64,000 bases of DNA from a virus. The notes beneath the pieces are model-generated. The model made no database searches. It was not told where the DNA came from and saw only the letters and a program-made list of their open reading frames with translations. Shown here piece after piece: positions 1 through 8,247 of the stretch. The stretch is taken from the IMG/VR virus record IMGVR_UViG_3300032117_000015, positions 1 through 64,000 of that record; one strand, 5' to 3'. Each line of letters starts with the position of its first letter. Position 1 is the first letter of the stretch. Made by a program: the position numbers and the translations under genes.

Positions 1-2
1 TA

Positions 3-71
3 TTTGGCGCACCTATGGAAACCATGAAAAACAAAACAGGTAAAAAGTTAGCAATAATCAAAAGACGCTAA
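3..71 (+). CDS. C-terminal end of an unidentified protein (partial)
   Basis: An open frame enters from the left edge and ends with TAA at 69-71; only 22 codons are visible, ending in a basic tail (GKKLAIIKRR). It sits directly upstream of two head-associated proteins, so it may be another head morphogenesis protein, but the visible part is too short to identify. The stop codon overlaps a candidate late promoter box. Confidence 0.5.
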   Translation, partial: FGAPMETMKNKTGKKLAIIKRR

Positions 72-74
72 ATA
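67..74 (+). promoter_or_regulatory. candidate late promoter box (GCTAAATA)
   Basis: GCTAAATA differs at one position from the GATAAATA box seen before the tail genes. It lies about 26 bases before the start codon at 100, with a CGGAG ribosome binding site between. Confidence 0.35.
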
Positions 75-99
75 TATAAAGATAACGGAGTTACATAAC

Positions 100-1554
100 A
101 TGTCAGATTTAGATCAATTGAACCCAGAAATGGGCGCAACAGAAGAACTAGGAGCAGGCATTCCTGACAGTTCTGCTGGCGGCGACGCACACATGGGTGG
201 GGAAGAACACCACCATTTAGAAGTTTCGCCTGAAGAAAAAGAACAACAAGGTAAAATGGCCAAGGCTGATTTGTACAAATTAGCTAGCTATTCACACAAG
301 CTATTCAAGCAGTTACACGATGACGACGAGTTAGAGAATTGGGTCGAAGCTAAGATTACAAAGGCGGCAGATTATATTGCTACTGTGTATCACTACTTAG
401 AATATGAGATGAAAGTAAACGAATTTGGTAAGCATTTAAATGATGCTGAAATTACCAATGAGCAACGTGCTCAACTCCAAAACATGTTATCGGAAGCCAA
501 AATGAAAATTAAAGAACTAAAATTAACGCAAGCTGAGAAGGTTACTAAGAAGCTTCATGAGTCTCATGGGTTAGAGCGTCCTTGCGCGGAATGCGGTGGT
601 ACTGGTAAAGTTGCGTATGCACTTCCAGAAGAAACAAAAGAAAAAGTAGCAAAATACAATCGTCTTGTGAAGGCAACTAAAGCCGCTCACAAGCGTTTAG
701 ATGCTAACCACAACGGTATTCCAGATGATATGGAAGGCGGAGAAGTTGATGAAAACTTCGACGGTGAGCGTGGTGGCGATCAAGAAACACCAAGCAAGTT
801 TAACAAACAAAAAACTGGTCCAAACAGCACACGTTATACACGTAAGTCAAGCACATTTAGCGACGAACACGACGGTGGCGACGGTCAAAAGAGCCACGCT
901 AAAGCTAAATCAAGCGACGAAAAGAAAGCTGACAAATCTAACGATATCAAATTACCTAAGCATGACAAACCAACATGGGGTATGAAAGGTGGCGAGAAGT
1001 TTGGTAAGAAAGACGAATCAGTAGCTGAAGCTAAGAAAGCTAAACCAGACTTTTTAGACATGGACAAAGATGGCGATAAAAAAGAGCCAATGAAGAAAGC
1101 AGTTGCTGATAAAAAGAAAAATCCATTCGGTAAGAAAGTCGACGAAGCTAAGAAAGAAAAAGCACCAGAAGGTAGCGTTTCTTCTAAGCGTTTCGAAACT
1201 GATGCCCAACGTGTATCACGTTTAGCTAAAGAAAAGAAACAAGCTGAAAAGAAAACAGAAAGCATTGTTTCTAAAGCTAAGTCAATGTGGAATAACATTA
1301 AAGAAACTGAATCTTATATTGCTGAAAAGTCTAAAAAAGCTAAACCAGACTTTTTAGACATGGATAAAGACGGTAACAAGTCTGAGCCAATGAAGAAAGC
1401 AGTTGCTGATAAAAAGAAAGAAACTGTTAACGAATCATCAGAAGTTAGTCGCATGCGCGAACTAGCGGGTCGTTTGAATCGCAATGAAAATATTATTAAC
1501 GAATCACGCGAAGCTGATACTTTCCGTAAATTAACAAACATCCTTAAAGGGTAA
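100..1554 (+). CDS. virion (head-associated) protein with acidic Ca-binding-like repeats
   Basis: A 484-residue, highly charged protein. Residues 60-105 hold a helical segment (WVEAKITKAADYI) of a type I associate with head/virion proteins of T4-like marine phages. Residues 162-169 read CAECGGTG, a DnaJ-like zinc-knuckle half, and residues 201-210 read DANHNGIPDD, like a calcium-binding loop. From residue 230 on the chain is rich in Lys, Asp, Glu and Ser, probably disordered, and carries two copies of a 30-residue unit (311-340 and 411-440) centred on FLDMDKDG..EPMKKA, again EF-hand-like. The next gene starts six bases after its stop with related low-complexity features, so both probably belong to a head or scaffold operon. 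A scaffold or core role like T4 gp22/gp67 is possible but unproven. Confidence 0.6.
   Translation: MSDLDQLNPEMGATEELGAGIPDSSAGGDAHMGGEEHHHLEVSPEEKEQQGKMAKADLYKLASYSHKLFKQLHDDDELENWVEAKITKAADYIATVYHYLEYEMKVNEFGKHLNDAEITNEQRAQLQNMLSEAKMKIKELKLTQAEKVTKKLHESHGLERPCAECGGTGKVAYALPEETKEKVAKYNRLVKATKAAHKRLDANHNGIPDDMEGGEVDENFDGERGGDQETPSKFNKQKTGPNSTRYTRKSSTFSDEHDGGDGQKSHAKAKSSDEKKADKSNDIKLPKHDKPTWGMKGGEKFGKKDESVAEAKKAKPDFLDMDKDGDKKEPMKKAVADKKKNPFGKKVDEAKKEKAPEGSVSSKRFETDAQRVSRLAKEKKQAEKKTESIVSKAKSMWNNIKETESYIAEKSKKAKPDFLDMDKDGNKSEPMKKAVADKKKETVNESSEVSRMRELAGRLNRNENIINESREADTFRKLTNILKG
1030..1119 (+). repeat. direct repeat copy 1 inside the head-associated gene
   Basis: This 90-base unit encodes residues 311-340 and recurs exactly 300 bases downstream at 1330-1419. 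Differences are few and partly synonymous. Each copy encodes one DMDKDG acidic loop. Confidence 0.8.
1330..1419 (+). repeat. direct repeat copy 2 inside the head-associated gene
   Basis: Second copy of the 90-base unit at 1030-1119, encoding residues 411-440. The last 33 bases are identical between the copies. Confidence 0.8.
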
Positions 1555-1559
1555 TTCCC

Positions 1560-3215
1560 GTGGACATGAAGCGTATTCTGCAGGCGATGGACGGCGTTGC
1601 CTCCAAGCCTGTAGTAGGCGCTAGTGAAATGTCTAAATTTCTTCGTATTATCGACGAAGATCCTTATCAACGTTCAGGCGAATATGTCGACCTCGACGAT
1701 CCTAAATACAAAAATGCTGTAGATGCAAGAGACGGCCAAGTTCAAGGCGGTTCCGGTGAATGGGGCATGCAACAGATGTATCATGGATTTGGTTATTGTA
1801 CTCAAGATAGTACTATGCGAGCTCAAGAACTTGCCAAGGCCATGAAAATAGACTGGAACAAAATTGGTCAGGAACTAGATGCATACAATAAAGACCATGT
1901 TAAAAAAGGTTCTAGATTTATACGATATGCAACTTTAAACACAATACCAACCGAGCTCCTTGTTAACGGTGAATGGATTCCTATTCCTAAAAATCTGTAT
2001 ACTGGTGCTGAACGCGAAGTATTAGCAATGGGCGGTAGCCCTGAACTCGATAGAATTGGTATGGACGATCCTGGAGTAGGGTGTGAAGACGATGCACCGT
2101 TAGGAAAAGCTCACCCTCTACGTGGTAATCGTTATGTAAAACCAGGAACTAAATTGTTTTCCAAGGATCAAAACGGGCAACCTAATCAAAGTGCATCGCC
2201 TACAGGTACTACTGCTCCGGCAGATCCTAAGATTATGCAGTTACAAAAAGAATTAATATCCGCGGGAGAAAGCGGAAAACTAGGTCCTTTTGGACCAAAT
2301 CATGATGGAGTTGATGGAGTAATGGGAAAATATACTAAGGCCGCTGTAAATCGTCATCCTGATATTGCAAAGAAATATTTTCCAACAAGTACAGATGAAA
2401 GTATAAACAAATTTTTATCTATCATTGATAAGAATGATGTTAAGATTCTAAAAGAAGAAGTTAACAATAATACAGTCTTAAACGAAGGCGCTAATCCTCA
2501 TAAAGTATCTTTGCCAGTACAAATGGCAATGCAACACTATCAACAGCCTGTTGAAAAGAAAGTAACAAAACCAAGTCTACTTAAAACATATTTCCAAGCA
2601 GAAGAACAAAAGCAAGAAGAAGTTATTTCTGAAAAGAAACAACTAATGCGCCAATATGCGGCACAAATTGCTGAACGTGTTTTAATGAAGGAAGGCAAGG
2701 ATCCTTGCTGGAAAGGCTACAAACAAATCGGAATGAAAAAGAAGGGCGGTAAAAAAGTTCCTAATTGTGTTCCGACAGAAGGCGTAGCAGAAGCCGCCAA
2801 TGCCGCACAACAAGCCGCTATTGCTATTGCTAAAAAGAAAGATGTTTCAGAAAACGAAATTCCCGGTCATAGCATGGGCTTTACTGGTGGAGTAGGTCCA
2901 GGGTTACAAAGCAATGAACCAATGGAAGATGCAAAATCAATTATGCATCCAACTAAACGTTATCGTATGATGCGCCGTTTGAGCAAAAAAGGCGGATACG
3001 ATTTAAGCGATTTGGAACACGCAAGTGATGAAGAATTACACCAGTTATATGCACAACATAACTTACGTGAAGATATTCCTCCTCCAGCAAAAGTTAAACC
3101 TATCAAAGCAAAGAAAAAATCGCACGGTTGCAAAGCTGGGCAAACACAAACAGGTATGCAGAACAAGAACGGTAAAATGGTTCCAAAATGTTCTGTAAAG
3201 CAAGCCGCAAAATAA
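1560..3215 (+). CDS. virion (head-associated) protein with Cys-rich repeats and a peptidoglycan-binding-like segment
   Basis: A 551-residue protein starting at GTG 1560 behind AAAGGG; an ATG two codons later (1566) is the alternative. The motif KFLxIID occurs twice (residues 26-31 and 284-289). Residues 225-262 resemble a peptidoglycan-binding fold (LQKEL..AG..G.DGVMGKYTKAAV). Two Cys-bracketed units follow, CWKGYKQIGMKKKGGKKVPNC at residues 383-403 in outline and a second one near 525-545 ending MVPKC. I associate such units with virion proteins of T4-like marine phages. Position beside the repeat-rich protein upstream suggests a joint head or decoration role. No catalytic residues are evident. 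Confidence 0.6.
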   Translation: MDMKRILQAMDGVASKPVVGASEMSKFLRIIDEDPYQRSGEYVDLDDPKYKNAVDARDGQVQGGSGEWGMQQMYHGFGYCTQDSTMRAQELAKAMKIDWNKIGQELDAYNKDHVKKGSRFIRYATLNTIPTELLVNGEWIPIPKNLYTGAEREVLAMGGSPELDRIGMDDPGVGCEDDAPLGKAHPLRGNRYVKPGTKLFSKDQNGQPNQSASPTGTTAPADPKIMQLQKELISAGESGKLGPFGPNHDGVDGVMGKYTKAAVNRHPDIAKKYFPTSTDESINKFLSIIDKNDVKILKEEVNNNTVLNEGANPHKVSLPVQMAMQHYQQPVEKKVTKPSLLKTYFQAEEQKQEEVISEKKQLMRQYAAQIAERVLMKEGKDPCWKGYKQIGMKKKGGKKVPNCVPTEGVAEAANAAQQAAIAIAKKKDVSENEIPGHSMGFTGGVGPGLQSNEPMEDAKSIMHPTKRYRMMRRLSKKGGYDLSDLEHASDEELHQLYAQHNLREDIPPPAKVKPIKAKKKSHGCKAGQTQTGMQNKNGKMVPKCSVKQAAK

Positions 3216-3227
3216 TCTTTGCCACTG

Positions 3228-3250
3228 CATACACAGATAATTAGTGTATG
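3228..3250 (+). promoter_or_regulatory. hairpin overlapping the start codon of the oxygenase gene
   Basis: CATACAC (3228-3234) pairs perfectly with GTGTATG (3244-3250) around a 9-base loop. The 3' arm contains the ATG at 3248. No clear ribosome binding site is visible, so the hairpin probably limits initiation. Confidence 0.45.
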
Positions 3251-3847
3251 TACAAAACAATCACAAATAACACTTACCTACGGTTACGTTATTTGCCGGT
3301 ATATGCGGCAGACGATACCGCATTTACTGCCGAAGAAATAGATCGTATTATTACTTACACGGATACACTAGGTTTACAAAAGGGCATGGATCGTAGTAAT
3401 GTAAGAAACAGCGATATCAATTTCATGCATAAAAATCCAGACAACACTTGGATATTTGAACGCTTAAATAAAGTGTTAGAAAACATGAATGAAAAGTATT
3501 TCAATTTTGAAATTAATGGTTACGACTATATTCAATATTCTGTTTATGAAGCCGCCAAAGATGGAAGATATGATTTTCATATAGACATGGGTTTAGGCGA
3601 AATGGAGCGTTCGTGGTTTGAAAATCGAAAACTTTCCATGACATTATTACTAACCGAACCGGGAGTAGATTTCAAAGGTGGAGATCTCGAATTTAACGTT
3701 TCTAACGAAAACAACGTACAACGCCCAAGACTTCGAAAAGGTACACTAGTGTTGTTTCCTAGTTTTTTATTACACAGAGTTACACCAGTAACAGAAGGCA
3801 TAAGAAAGAGTTTAGTTATTTGGCTAACTGGACCGAAATTTAAATAA
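3248..3847 (+). CDS. PKHD-type 2-oxoglutarate/Fe(II) dioxygenase
   Basis: A 199-residue protein with the double-stranded beta-helix signature of prolyl-4-hydroxylase-like oxygenases. Iron ligands are H111 and D113 (FHIDMG) and H176 (LLHRVTPV); R186 is placed to bind 2-oxoglutarate, and the strand GTLVLFPS just before H176 is typical. Such enzymes hydroxylate protein side chains or nucleic acid bases; the substrate is not shown here. A second, different oxygenase lies at 4164-4691 with only the DsbA gene between. The start codon sits in a hairpin, so translation may be regulated. Family assignment is firm. Confidence 0.85.
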   Translation: MYKTITNNTYLRLRYLPVYAADDTAFTAEEIDRIITYTDTLGLQKGMDRSNVRNSDINFMHKNPDNTWIFERLNKVLENMNEKYFNFEINGYDYIQYSVYEAAKDGRYDFHIDMGLGEMERSWFENRKLSMTLLLTEPGVDFKGGDLEFNVSNENNVQRPRLRKGTLVLFPSFLLHRVTPVTEGIRKSLVIWLTGPKFK

Positions 3848-3855
3848 AAAATGTG

Positions 3856-3884
3856 TTGCTCTTACAACATAAATAATTTATAAT
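3856..3884 (+). promoter_or_regulatory. sigma-70-like promoter before dsbA
   Basis: TTGCTC (3856-3861), a 17-base spacer and a perfect TATAAT (3879-3884), 20 bases before the start at 3905. The spacer also holds CATAAATA (3868-3875), one mismatch from the presumed late box, so the gene may be served by both host-type and late transcription. Confidence 0.55.
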
Positions 3885-3904
3885 AGGCTTATAAGGAGAG
3901 AAAT

Positions 3905-4162
3905 ATGGCAGGCAGAAATTACGGCGCAGAAGAAAAAGCAAAATTGGAACGTTTGATTAGCGAAGGTTCTACAGTATTGCGTGAAGTAGAAGACTTACAA
4001 GAAGGCTTAAAAGAAACTGTTAAAGCAGTTGCAGAAGAATTACAAATCAAACCGTCAGTTATTAACAAGGCTATTAAGATTGCACATAAAGGCGATTGGA
4101 GTCAGTATAACGAAGACTGGGAAGAGATTGAAGCTATTTTGGATATTACTAAACGTATCTAA
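3905..4162 (+). CDS. dsbA: DsbA-like double-stranded DNA-binding protein (late transcription accessory)
   Basis: An 85-residue charged helical protein with an AAGGAGAG ribosome binding site. The pattern VKAVAEEL.I.....NKAIKIAHKG.W matches DsbA-like proteins of T4-like phages; T4 DsbA binds dsDNA and late promoter regions and stimulates late transcription. An N-terminal coiled-coil (E..K.E.LI..G) is followed by the basic helix. The gene is followed without space by an oxygenase gene (stop at 4162, ATG at 4164). Assignment rests on remembered family resemblance, so the function is likely rather than shown. Confidence 0.65.
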   Translation: MAGRNYGAEEKAKLERLISEGSTVLREVEDLQEGLKETVKAVAEELQIKPSVINKAIKIAHKGDWSQYNEDWEEIEAILDITKRI

Positions 4163-4163
4163 T

Positions 4164-4691
4164 ATGCGAGTAATAGATCAACCTAATGCATTTTTAATCA
4201 CTAAGTTAGATCAGCATGAGCTTATTAAAGAGAGCATGCTGATGCTTATTGATAAATTAGGTGAACATAGTATTATCGAAGAGCATGGAAAAATTCCGCA
4301 ACGTATTTCAAATACAGACTGGTTTTTAACATTAAATGAAACCCCGGCATATTTTAATATGTTTAGTCCAATGGTTGCAGAACATTGCAGACAAGTTAAA
4401 AATATGTTAAAATTGCCAGTTGATATTAAGTGTGTCGATTATTGGTTTCAACAATATCGAACCGGTGACTATCATAGCTGGCATACTCATGCAAATTGTT
4501 TGTATTCGAATATATACTATTTAGATTTACCAGAAGGCACTAGTAAAACAACTTTTAAATTTATCGATAAAGAGTTTGAAGTAGACGTAGAAGAAGGCGA
4601 TATACTAACGTTTCCAGGTTCAATGCTACATTGTTCTAAACCGAACACAAGCGAACATACAAAAACTGTTATTGCTTTCAACACAAGATAA
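4164..4691 (+). CDS. 2OG-Fe(II) oxygenase-like protein (PF13759 type)
   Basis: A 175-residue protein. I place the start at ATG 4164, two bases after the DsbA stop; the longer open frame reaching back to 4029 would run through dsbA. The motif WHTHANC..SNIYYL (H107, H109) is the signature of the putative 2OG-Fe(II) oxygenase family PF13759, and H156 in FPGSMLHCSKPN supplies the distal ligand; the usual 2-oxoglutarate Arg is probably R175 at the very end (IAFNTR). It is distinct from the PKHD oxygenase at 3248. The substrate is unknown: protein prolines, lipids or nucleobases are all possible. Confidence 0.75.
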   Translation: MRVIDQPNAFLITKLDQHELIKESMLMLIDKLGEHSIIEEHGKIPQRISNTDWFLTLNETPAYFNMFSPMVAEHCRQVKNMLKLPVDIKCVDYWFQQYRTGDYHSWHTHANCLYSNIYYLDLPEGTSKTTFKFIDKEFEVDVEEGDILTFPGSMLHCSKPNTSEHTKTVIAFNTR

Positions 4692-4724
4692 AGGTCAGCG
4701 AGCCAATAAATCGCAGAAATGGTA

Positions 4725-4746
4725 TTTGTCAGCCAGAATTGACAAA
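4725..4746 (+). promoter_or_regulatory. hairpin before the DNA polymerase gene, candidate autogenous translational operator
   Basis: TTTGTCA (4725-4731) pairs with TGACAAA (4740-4746) around an 8-base loop GCCAGAAT. The 3' arm overlaps the AAGGAG ribosome binding site (4745-4750) of the polymerase gene. In T4, gp43 represses its own translation by binding a stem with an 8-base loop at the same place. Confidence 0.6.
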
Positions 4747-4760
4747 GGAGAAGAAAATTT

Positions 4761-7430
4761 ATGTCTTATGTAGACGCATGGTTTGACCGCGATAATGATA
4801 TTATCAAGATTGTCGAACGTAACAAAAAAGGTGAAAGGGAATTTAGAGATATTCCTGTACGCCACACATTCTATGTAAAAGACCCAAGAGGGAAATTTAC
4901 GTCAATATACGGCGATCCATTATTAAGAATCGTTTGTAAAAACACAAAAGAACTTCGTAAAGAACAAGCCATTAACAGTGGCAAAGAGTTATACGAAGCT
5001 GATATTAATCCAATATTTGTAACACTAAGCGAAAACTATCTTAATCAAGATGCTCCAAAATTAAATGTAGCGTTTTTCGATATTGAGGTAGACTTTGATC
5101 CAGAGCGTGGCTACGCTAGTCCAGACGATGCGTTCATGCCAATTACTGCGATTGCTGTCTACCTACAATGGTTGGAAACTATGGTCTGTTTGGCTATTCC
5201 TCCTAAGAAACTTAGCATGGAAGATGCCAAAGAAATGGTCAAAGATTTTCCTAACACATATTTGTTTGATAACGAAGCAGATTTGTTAAATATGTTTTTG
5301 GATCTAATTAAAGATGCAGATGTTATTAGCGGTTGGAACAGTGAAGGATTTGATATTCCGTACACCACTAATCGTGTAACAAAAGTATTGAGTAAAGAAG
5401 ATACTAGACGTTTTTGTTTGTTTAATCAATTTCCAAAACGTAGAGAATACGAAAAGTTTGGTCGAAATAGTGTAACCTATGACTATATTGGTCGCGTTCA
5501 TTTAGACTATCTCGAATTATACCGTAAGTATACGTATGAAGAACGCCACAGTTATAGACTTGATGCGATTGCAGAATATGAGCTAGGTGAACGTAAAACA
5601 CAATACGAAGGTACATTAGATCAATTATATAACAATGACTTTAAAACATTCGTTGAATATAACATCAATGACTGTATGCTTCTTGAAAAATTAGATAGAA
5701 AATTAAAATTCATGGATCTTGCCAATACACTGGCACATGAAAATACAGTATTGCTACAGACTACAATGGGTGCGGTAGCTGTTACTGAGCAAGCTATTAT
5801 TAACGAGGCACATCGTAGAGGTTTTCAAGTACCTAATCGTACTAAGATGAGTGACCGTGATGAAAACACAGCGGCGGCTGGTGCGTATGTAGCACATCCT
5901 AAAGAAGGTATTCAAGACTGGGTAGGATCATTAGACATTAACTCACTTTATCCGTCAGCGATTCGTGCGCTTAACATGGGTCCAGAAACTATCGTAGGTC
6001 AATTACGTCAGACACGCACAGAAGAATTTATCGAAACCCAGATGGCAAAAGGTAAGAGTTTTGCGGCATCTTGGGAAGGTAAATTTGGTACTGATGAATA
6101 TGAATCAGTAATAAATCAAGAAATTGGCACTGACATTACTATCGATTGGGAAAACGGTGACACTGATGTGTTGAGTGCGGCCGAGGTATATAAATTAATT
6201 TACGAAAGCAATCAGCCTTGGATGCTTTCGGCAAATGGTACAATCTTCAGCCACGAAAATGAAGGTATAATTCCAGGGCTACTGAAAAGGTGGTATGCAG
6301 AACGCAAGGAAATGCAGGCCAAATTAAAAGATGCTATCAAAGCTGGAAACAAAGTTGAAGAAGAATATTGGGACAAACGACAACTCGTTAAGAAGATTAA
6401 TCTTAACAGTCTTTATGGCGCTATTCTTAATAGTGGTTGTCGCTTTTTTGATAAACGAATCGGACAAAGTACCACACTCGTCGGACGTCAGATTGCCAAG
6501 CATATGGCGAGTAAAGTAAATGAAATTATTACAGGCGAATATAATCATGTAGGTAAAGCAGTTATCTACGGTGATACTGACTCTTGTTATTTTAGTGCTT
6601 ACAGCACACTAAAGAAAGACATCGATGCAGGACAAATTCCTTGGACCAAGGAAACTGTTATTCAACTGTATGACACTATCGGCGATGAAGTAAATGCTAC
6701 ATTTCCACAGTTTATGTTAGATGCATTCCATGTGCCTAAGAGTCGTGGAGAAGTTATTAAAGCTGGACGTGAAATTGTTGGATCTAAGAGTTTGTTCATT
6801 ACTAAGAAACGTTATGCAGTTCTTTACTACGATAAAGAAGGCAAGCGTACAGACGTAGATGGCAAAGCTGGTAAGATTAAAGCTATGGGCTTGGATCTTA
6901 AACGTAGTGATACTCCGGAATTTATTCAAAACTTCTTGAGTGATGTACTCGAAATGGTTCTAATGGGTAAGCCTGAACAAGAAGTTCTAGATCATATCAG
7001 CGAGTTTAGAATTAGATTTAAAGCTCGTCCAGGCTGGGAAAAAGGTTCACCTAAACGTGCTAACAACATTACAGAATACGAAGCTAAAGAAAAGAAAGCT
7101 GGTAAGATTAATATGCCAGGTCATGTTCGTGCAAGTATTAACTGGAATACATTAAAGCGTATGTTCGATGACAAATATTCTATGGGTATTACAGACGGTG
7201 CTAAAGTTATTGTATGTAAACTCAAACCTAATCCGTTAGGTTACACATCAGTCGCTTACCCTGTAGACGAACTGAGATTACCACAATGGTTTAAAGACTT
7301 ACCATTTGATCATGCCGAAATGGAGGCAACAATTATCGATAATAAATTATCAAATTTAATCGGTGTATTGAAGTGGGACCTAAATAGCACAGAAGAAAAA
7401 ACAACATTTAACAGTTTATTCGAGTTTTAA
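4761..7430 (+). CDS. 43: DNA polymerase, family B (T4 gp43-like)
   Basis: An 889-residue replicative polymerase, close to the 898 residues of T4 gp43. The exonuclease domain shows Exo I FFDIEVDF (D107, E109), Exo II GWNSEGFDIP (191-200) and Exo III YNINDCMLL (300-308). The polymerase domain shows motif A DINSLYPSAIR (392-402), motif B KKINLNSLYGA (544-554) and motif C YGDTDS (603-608), all intact. The C-terminus FNSLFEF resembles the clamp-binding tail of RB69/T4 polymerases. A probable sliding clamp gene follows at 8248. The ribosome binding site is partly inside a hairpin that may be an autoregulatory operator. Function is certain. Confidence 0.98.
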   Translation: MSYVDAWFDRDNDIIKIVERNKKGEREFRDIPVRHTFYVKDPRGKFTSIYGDPLLRIVCKNTKELRKEQAINSGKELYEADINPIFVTLSENYLNQDAPKLNVAFFDIEVDFDPERGYASPDDAFMPITAIAVYLQWLETMVCLAIPPKKLSMEDAKEMVKDFPNTYLFDNEADLLNMFLDLIKDADVISGWNSEGFDIPYTTNRVTKVLSKEDTRRFCLFNQFPKRREYEKFGRNSVTYDYIGRVHLDYLELYRKYTYEERHSYRLDAIAEYELGERKTQYEGTLDQLYNNDFKTFVEYNINDCMLLEKLDRKLKFMDLANTLAHENTVLLQTTMGAVAVTEQAIINEAHRRGFQVPNRTKMSDRDENTAAAGAYVAHPKEGIQDWVGSLDINSLYPSAIRALNMGPETIVGQLRQTRTEEFIETQMAKGKSFAASWEGKFGTDEYESVINQEIGTDITIDWENGDTDVLSAAEVYKLIYESNQPWMLSANGTIFSHENEGIIPGLLKRWYAERKEMQAKLKDAIKAGNKVEEEYWDKRQLVKKINLNSLYGAILNSGCRFFDKRIGQSTTLVGRQIAKHMASKVNEIITGEYNHVGKAVIYGDTDSCYFSAYSTLKKDIDAGQIPWTKETVIQLYDTIGDEVNATFPQFMLDAFHVPKSRGEVIKAGREIVGSKSLFITKKRYAVLYYDKEGKRTDVDGKAGKIKAMGLDLKRSDTPEFIQNFLSDVLEMVLMGKPEQEVLDHISEFRIRFKARPGWEKGSPKRANNITEYEAKEKKAGKINMPGHVRASINWNTLKRMFDDKYSMGITDGAKVIVCKLKPNPLGYTSVAYPVDELRLPQWFKDLPFDHAEMEATIIDNKLSNLIGVLKWDLNSTEEKTTFNSLFEF

Positions 7431-7431
7431 T

Positions 7432-8208
7432 ATGAAAATTATAATTGCAGGATATGGCTTTGTCGGCAAAGCTGTTTACAATTCGCTGATAGATAAAAAC
7501 AATGTTTACATTGTAGATCCAAAATATACCACTGCTGAAATAGAACACTATCCAGATGCAGATGGTATTATTATTTGTGTGGGAACTCCTAGTACTGAGC
7601 TAGGAGATTGTGATGTTAGTCAAGTATATGCAGTAATGAAAAAGGTTCCTGAAACGTTGCCTGTATTAATCAAGTGTACAGTACGTCCAGACTATTTGAA
7701 TAAGATTATTACCGATTTTCCTAAACACAATATTGCCTATAGTCCAGAGTTTTTACGTGCGGCTACTGCTAACGAAGACTTTGCCAATCAGGAATATATG
7801 ATTTTAGGCGGAAGTAATCCCGGAAATATTTGGAGTAATTTATTCACCGATTCACTTAAACACCTAAATAACATTGAACATTGTACACTAACAGAAGCAA
7901 GCATGGTAAAATATGCCACTAATTGTTTCCTAAGTGTCAAAGTAGCGTTCTTTAATCAGTTATATGATATGTGCCAAATAAACGGCGCTGATTATAATAC
8001 AGTTATCGAACTACTGCAAATGGATGACAGGATTGGCAATAGTCATATGCAAGTCCCCGGTCCTGATGGATCACGTGGTTTTGGCGGTGCTTGTTTCCCC
8101 AAAGACACTAGTGCATTTGTACATTATGCTGATAAAGTTGGAATAATTCATACTCTAGTAGAATCGGCAATAAAATATAACAAAAAAATTAGAAAAACAT
8201 TGACATAG
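7432..8208 (+). CDS. UDP-glucose/GDP-mannose 6-dehydrogenase family protein, short form
   Basis: A 258-residue protein beginning one base after the polymerase stop. It has the Rossmann motif GYGFVG (7-12), the VGTPS segment (50-54), YSPEFLR (103-109), the lysine region MVKYATN (K160) and the catalytic Cys motif GFGGACFPKD (C221). Full enzymes of this family oxidise a sugar nucleotide to the uronic acid and have about 390-430 residues; here the C-terminal nucleotide-binding domain is missing. The reading frame ends in a clean TAG that overlaps the next promoter, and no remnant follows, so this looks like a stable short form. It may dimerise for UDP binding, or act on a different substrate such as a virion or surface sugar precursor. 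Confidence 0.8.
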   Translation: MKIIIAGYGFVGKAVYNSLIDKNNVYIVDPKYTTAEIEHYPDADGIIICVGTPSTELGDCDVSQVYAVMKKVPETLPVLIKCTVRPDYLNKIITDFPKHNIAYSPEFLRAATANEDFANQEYMILGGSNPGNIWSNLFTDSLKHLNNIEHCTLTEASMVKYATNCFLSVKVAFFNQLYDMCQINGADYNTVIELLQMDDRIGNSHMQVPGPDGSRGFGGACFPKDTSAFVHYADKVGIIHTLVESAIKYNKKIRKTLT

Positions 8209-8227
8209 TCACAAAAGAAAGTATAAT
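8200..8227 (+). promoter_or_regulatory. sigma-70-like promoter before the clamp gene
   Basis: Perfect TTGACA (8200-8205), 16-base spacer, perfect TATAAT (8222-8227). The -35 box overlaps the stop codon of the preceding dehydrogenase. The predicted start of transcription (about 8234) leaves a short leader. Confidence 0.85.
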
Positions 8228-8247
8228 AGAAAAACATGGAGAATCAT

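Noticed and set aside
885-1298. 137-codon minus-strand open frame
   Set aside because: Antisense shadow of the Lys-rich head gene; composition mirrors that gene and no ribosome binding site fits.
3856-3870. Short stem TGTTG/CAACA after the oxygenase gene as terminator
   Set aside because: Only five pairs and no run of T; the sequence is better explained as a promoter.
4029-4163. Upstream extension of the oxygenase at 4164
   Set aside because: It would run through dsbA in another frame; the ATG at 4164 directly after the dsbA stop gives the natural family N-terminus.
7432-8208. Dehydrogenase as a pseudogene
   Set aside because: The frame is intact with all catalytic residues, and no remnant of the missing domain follows.
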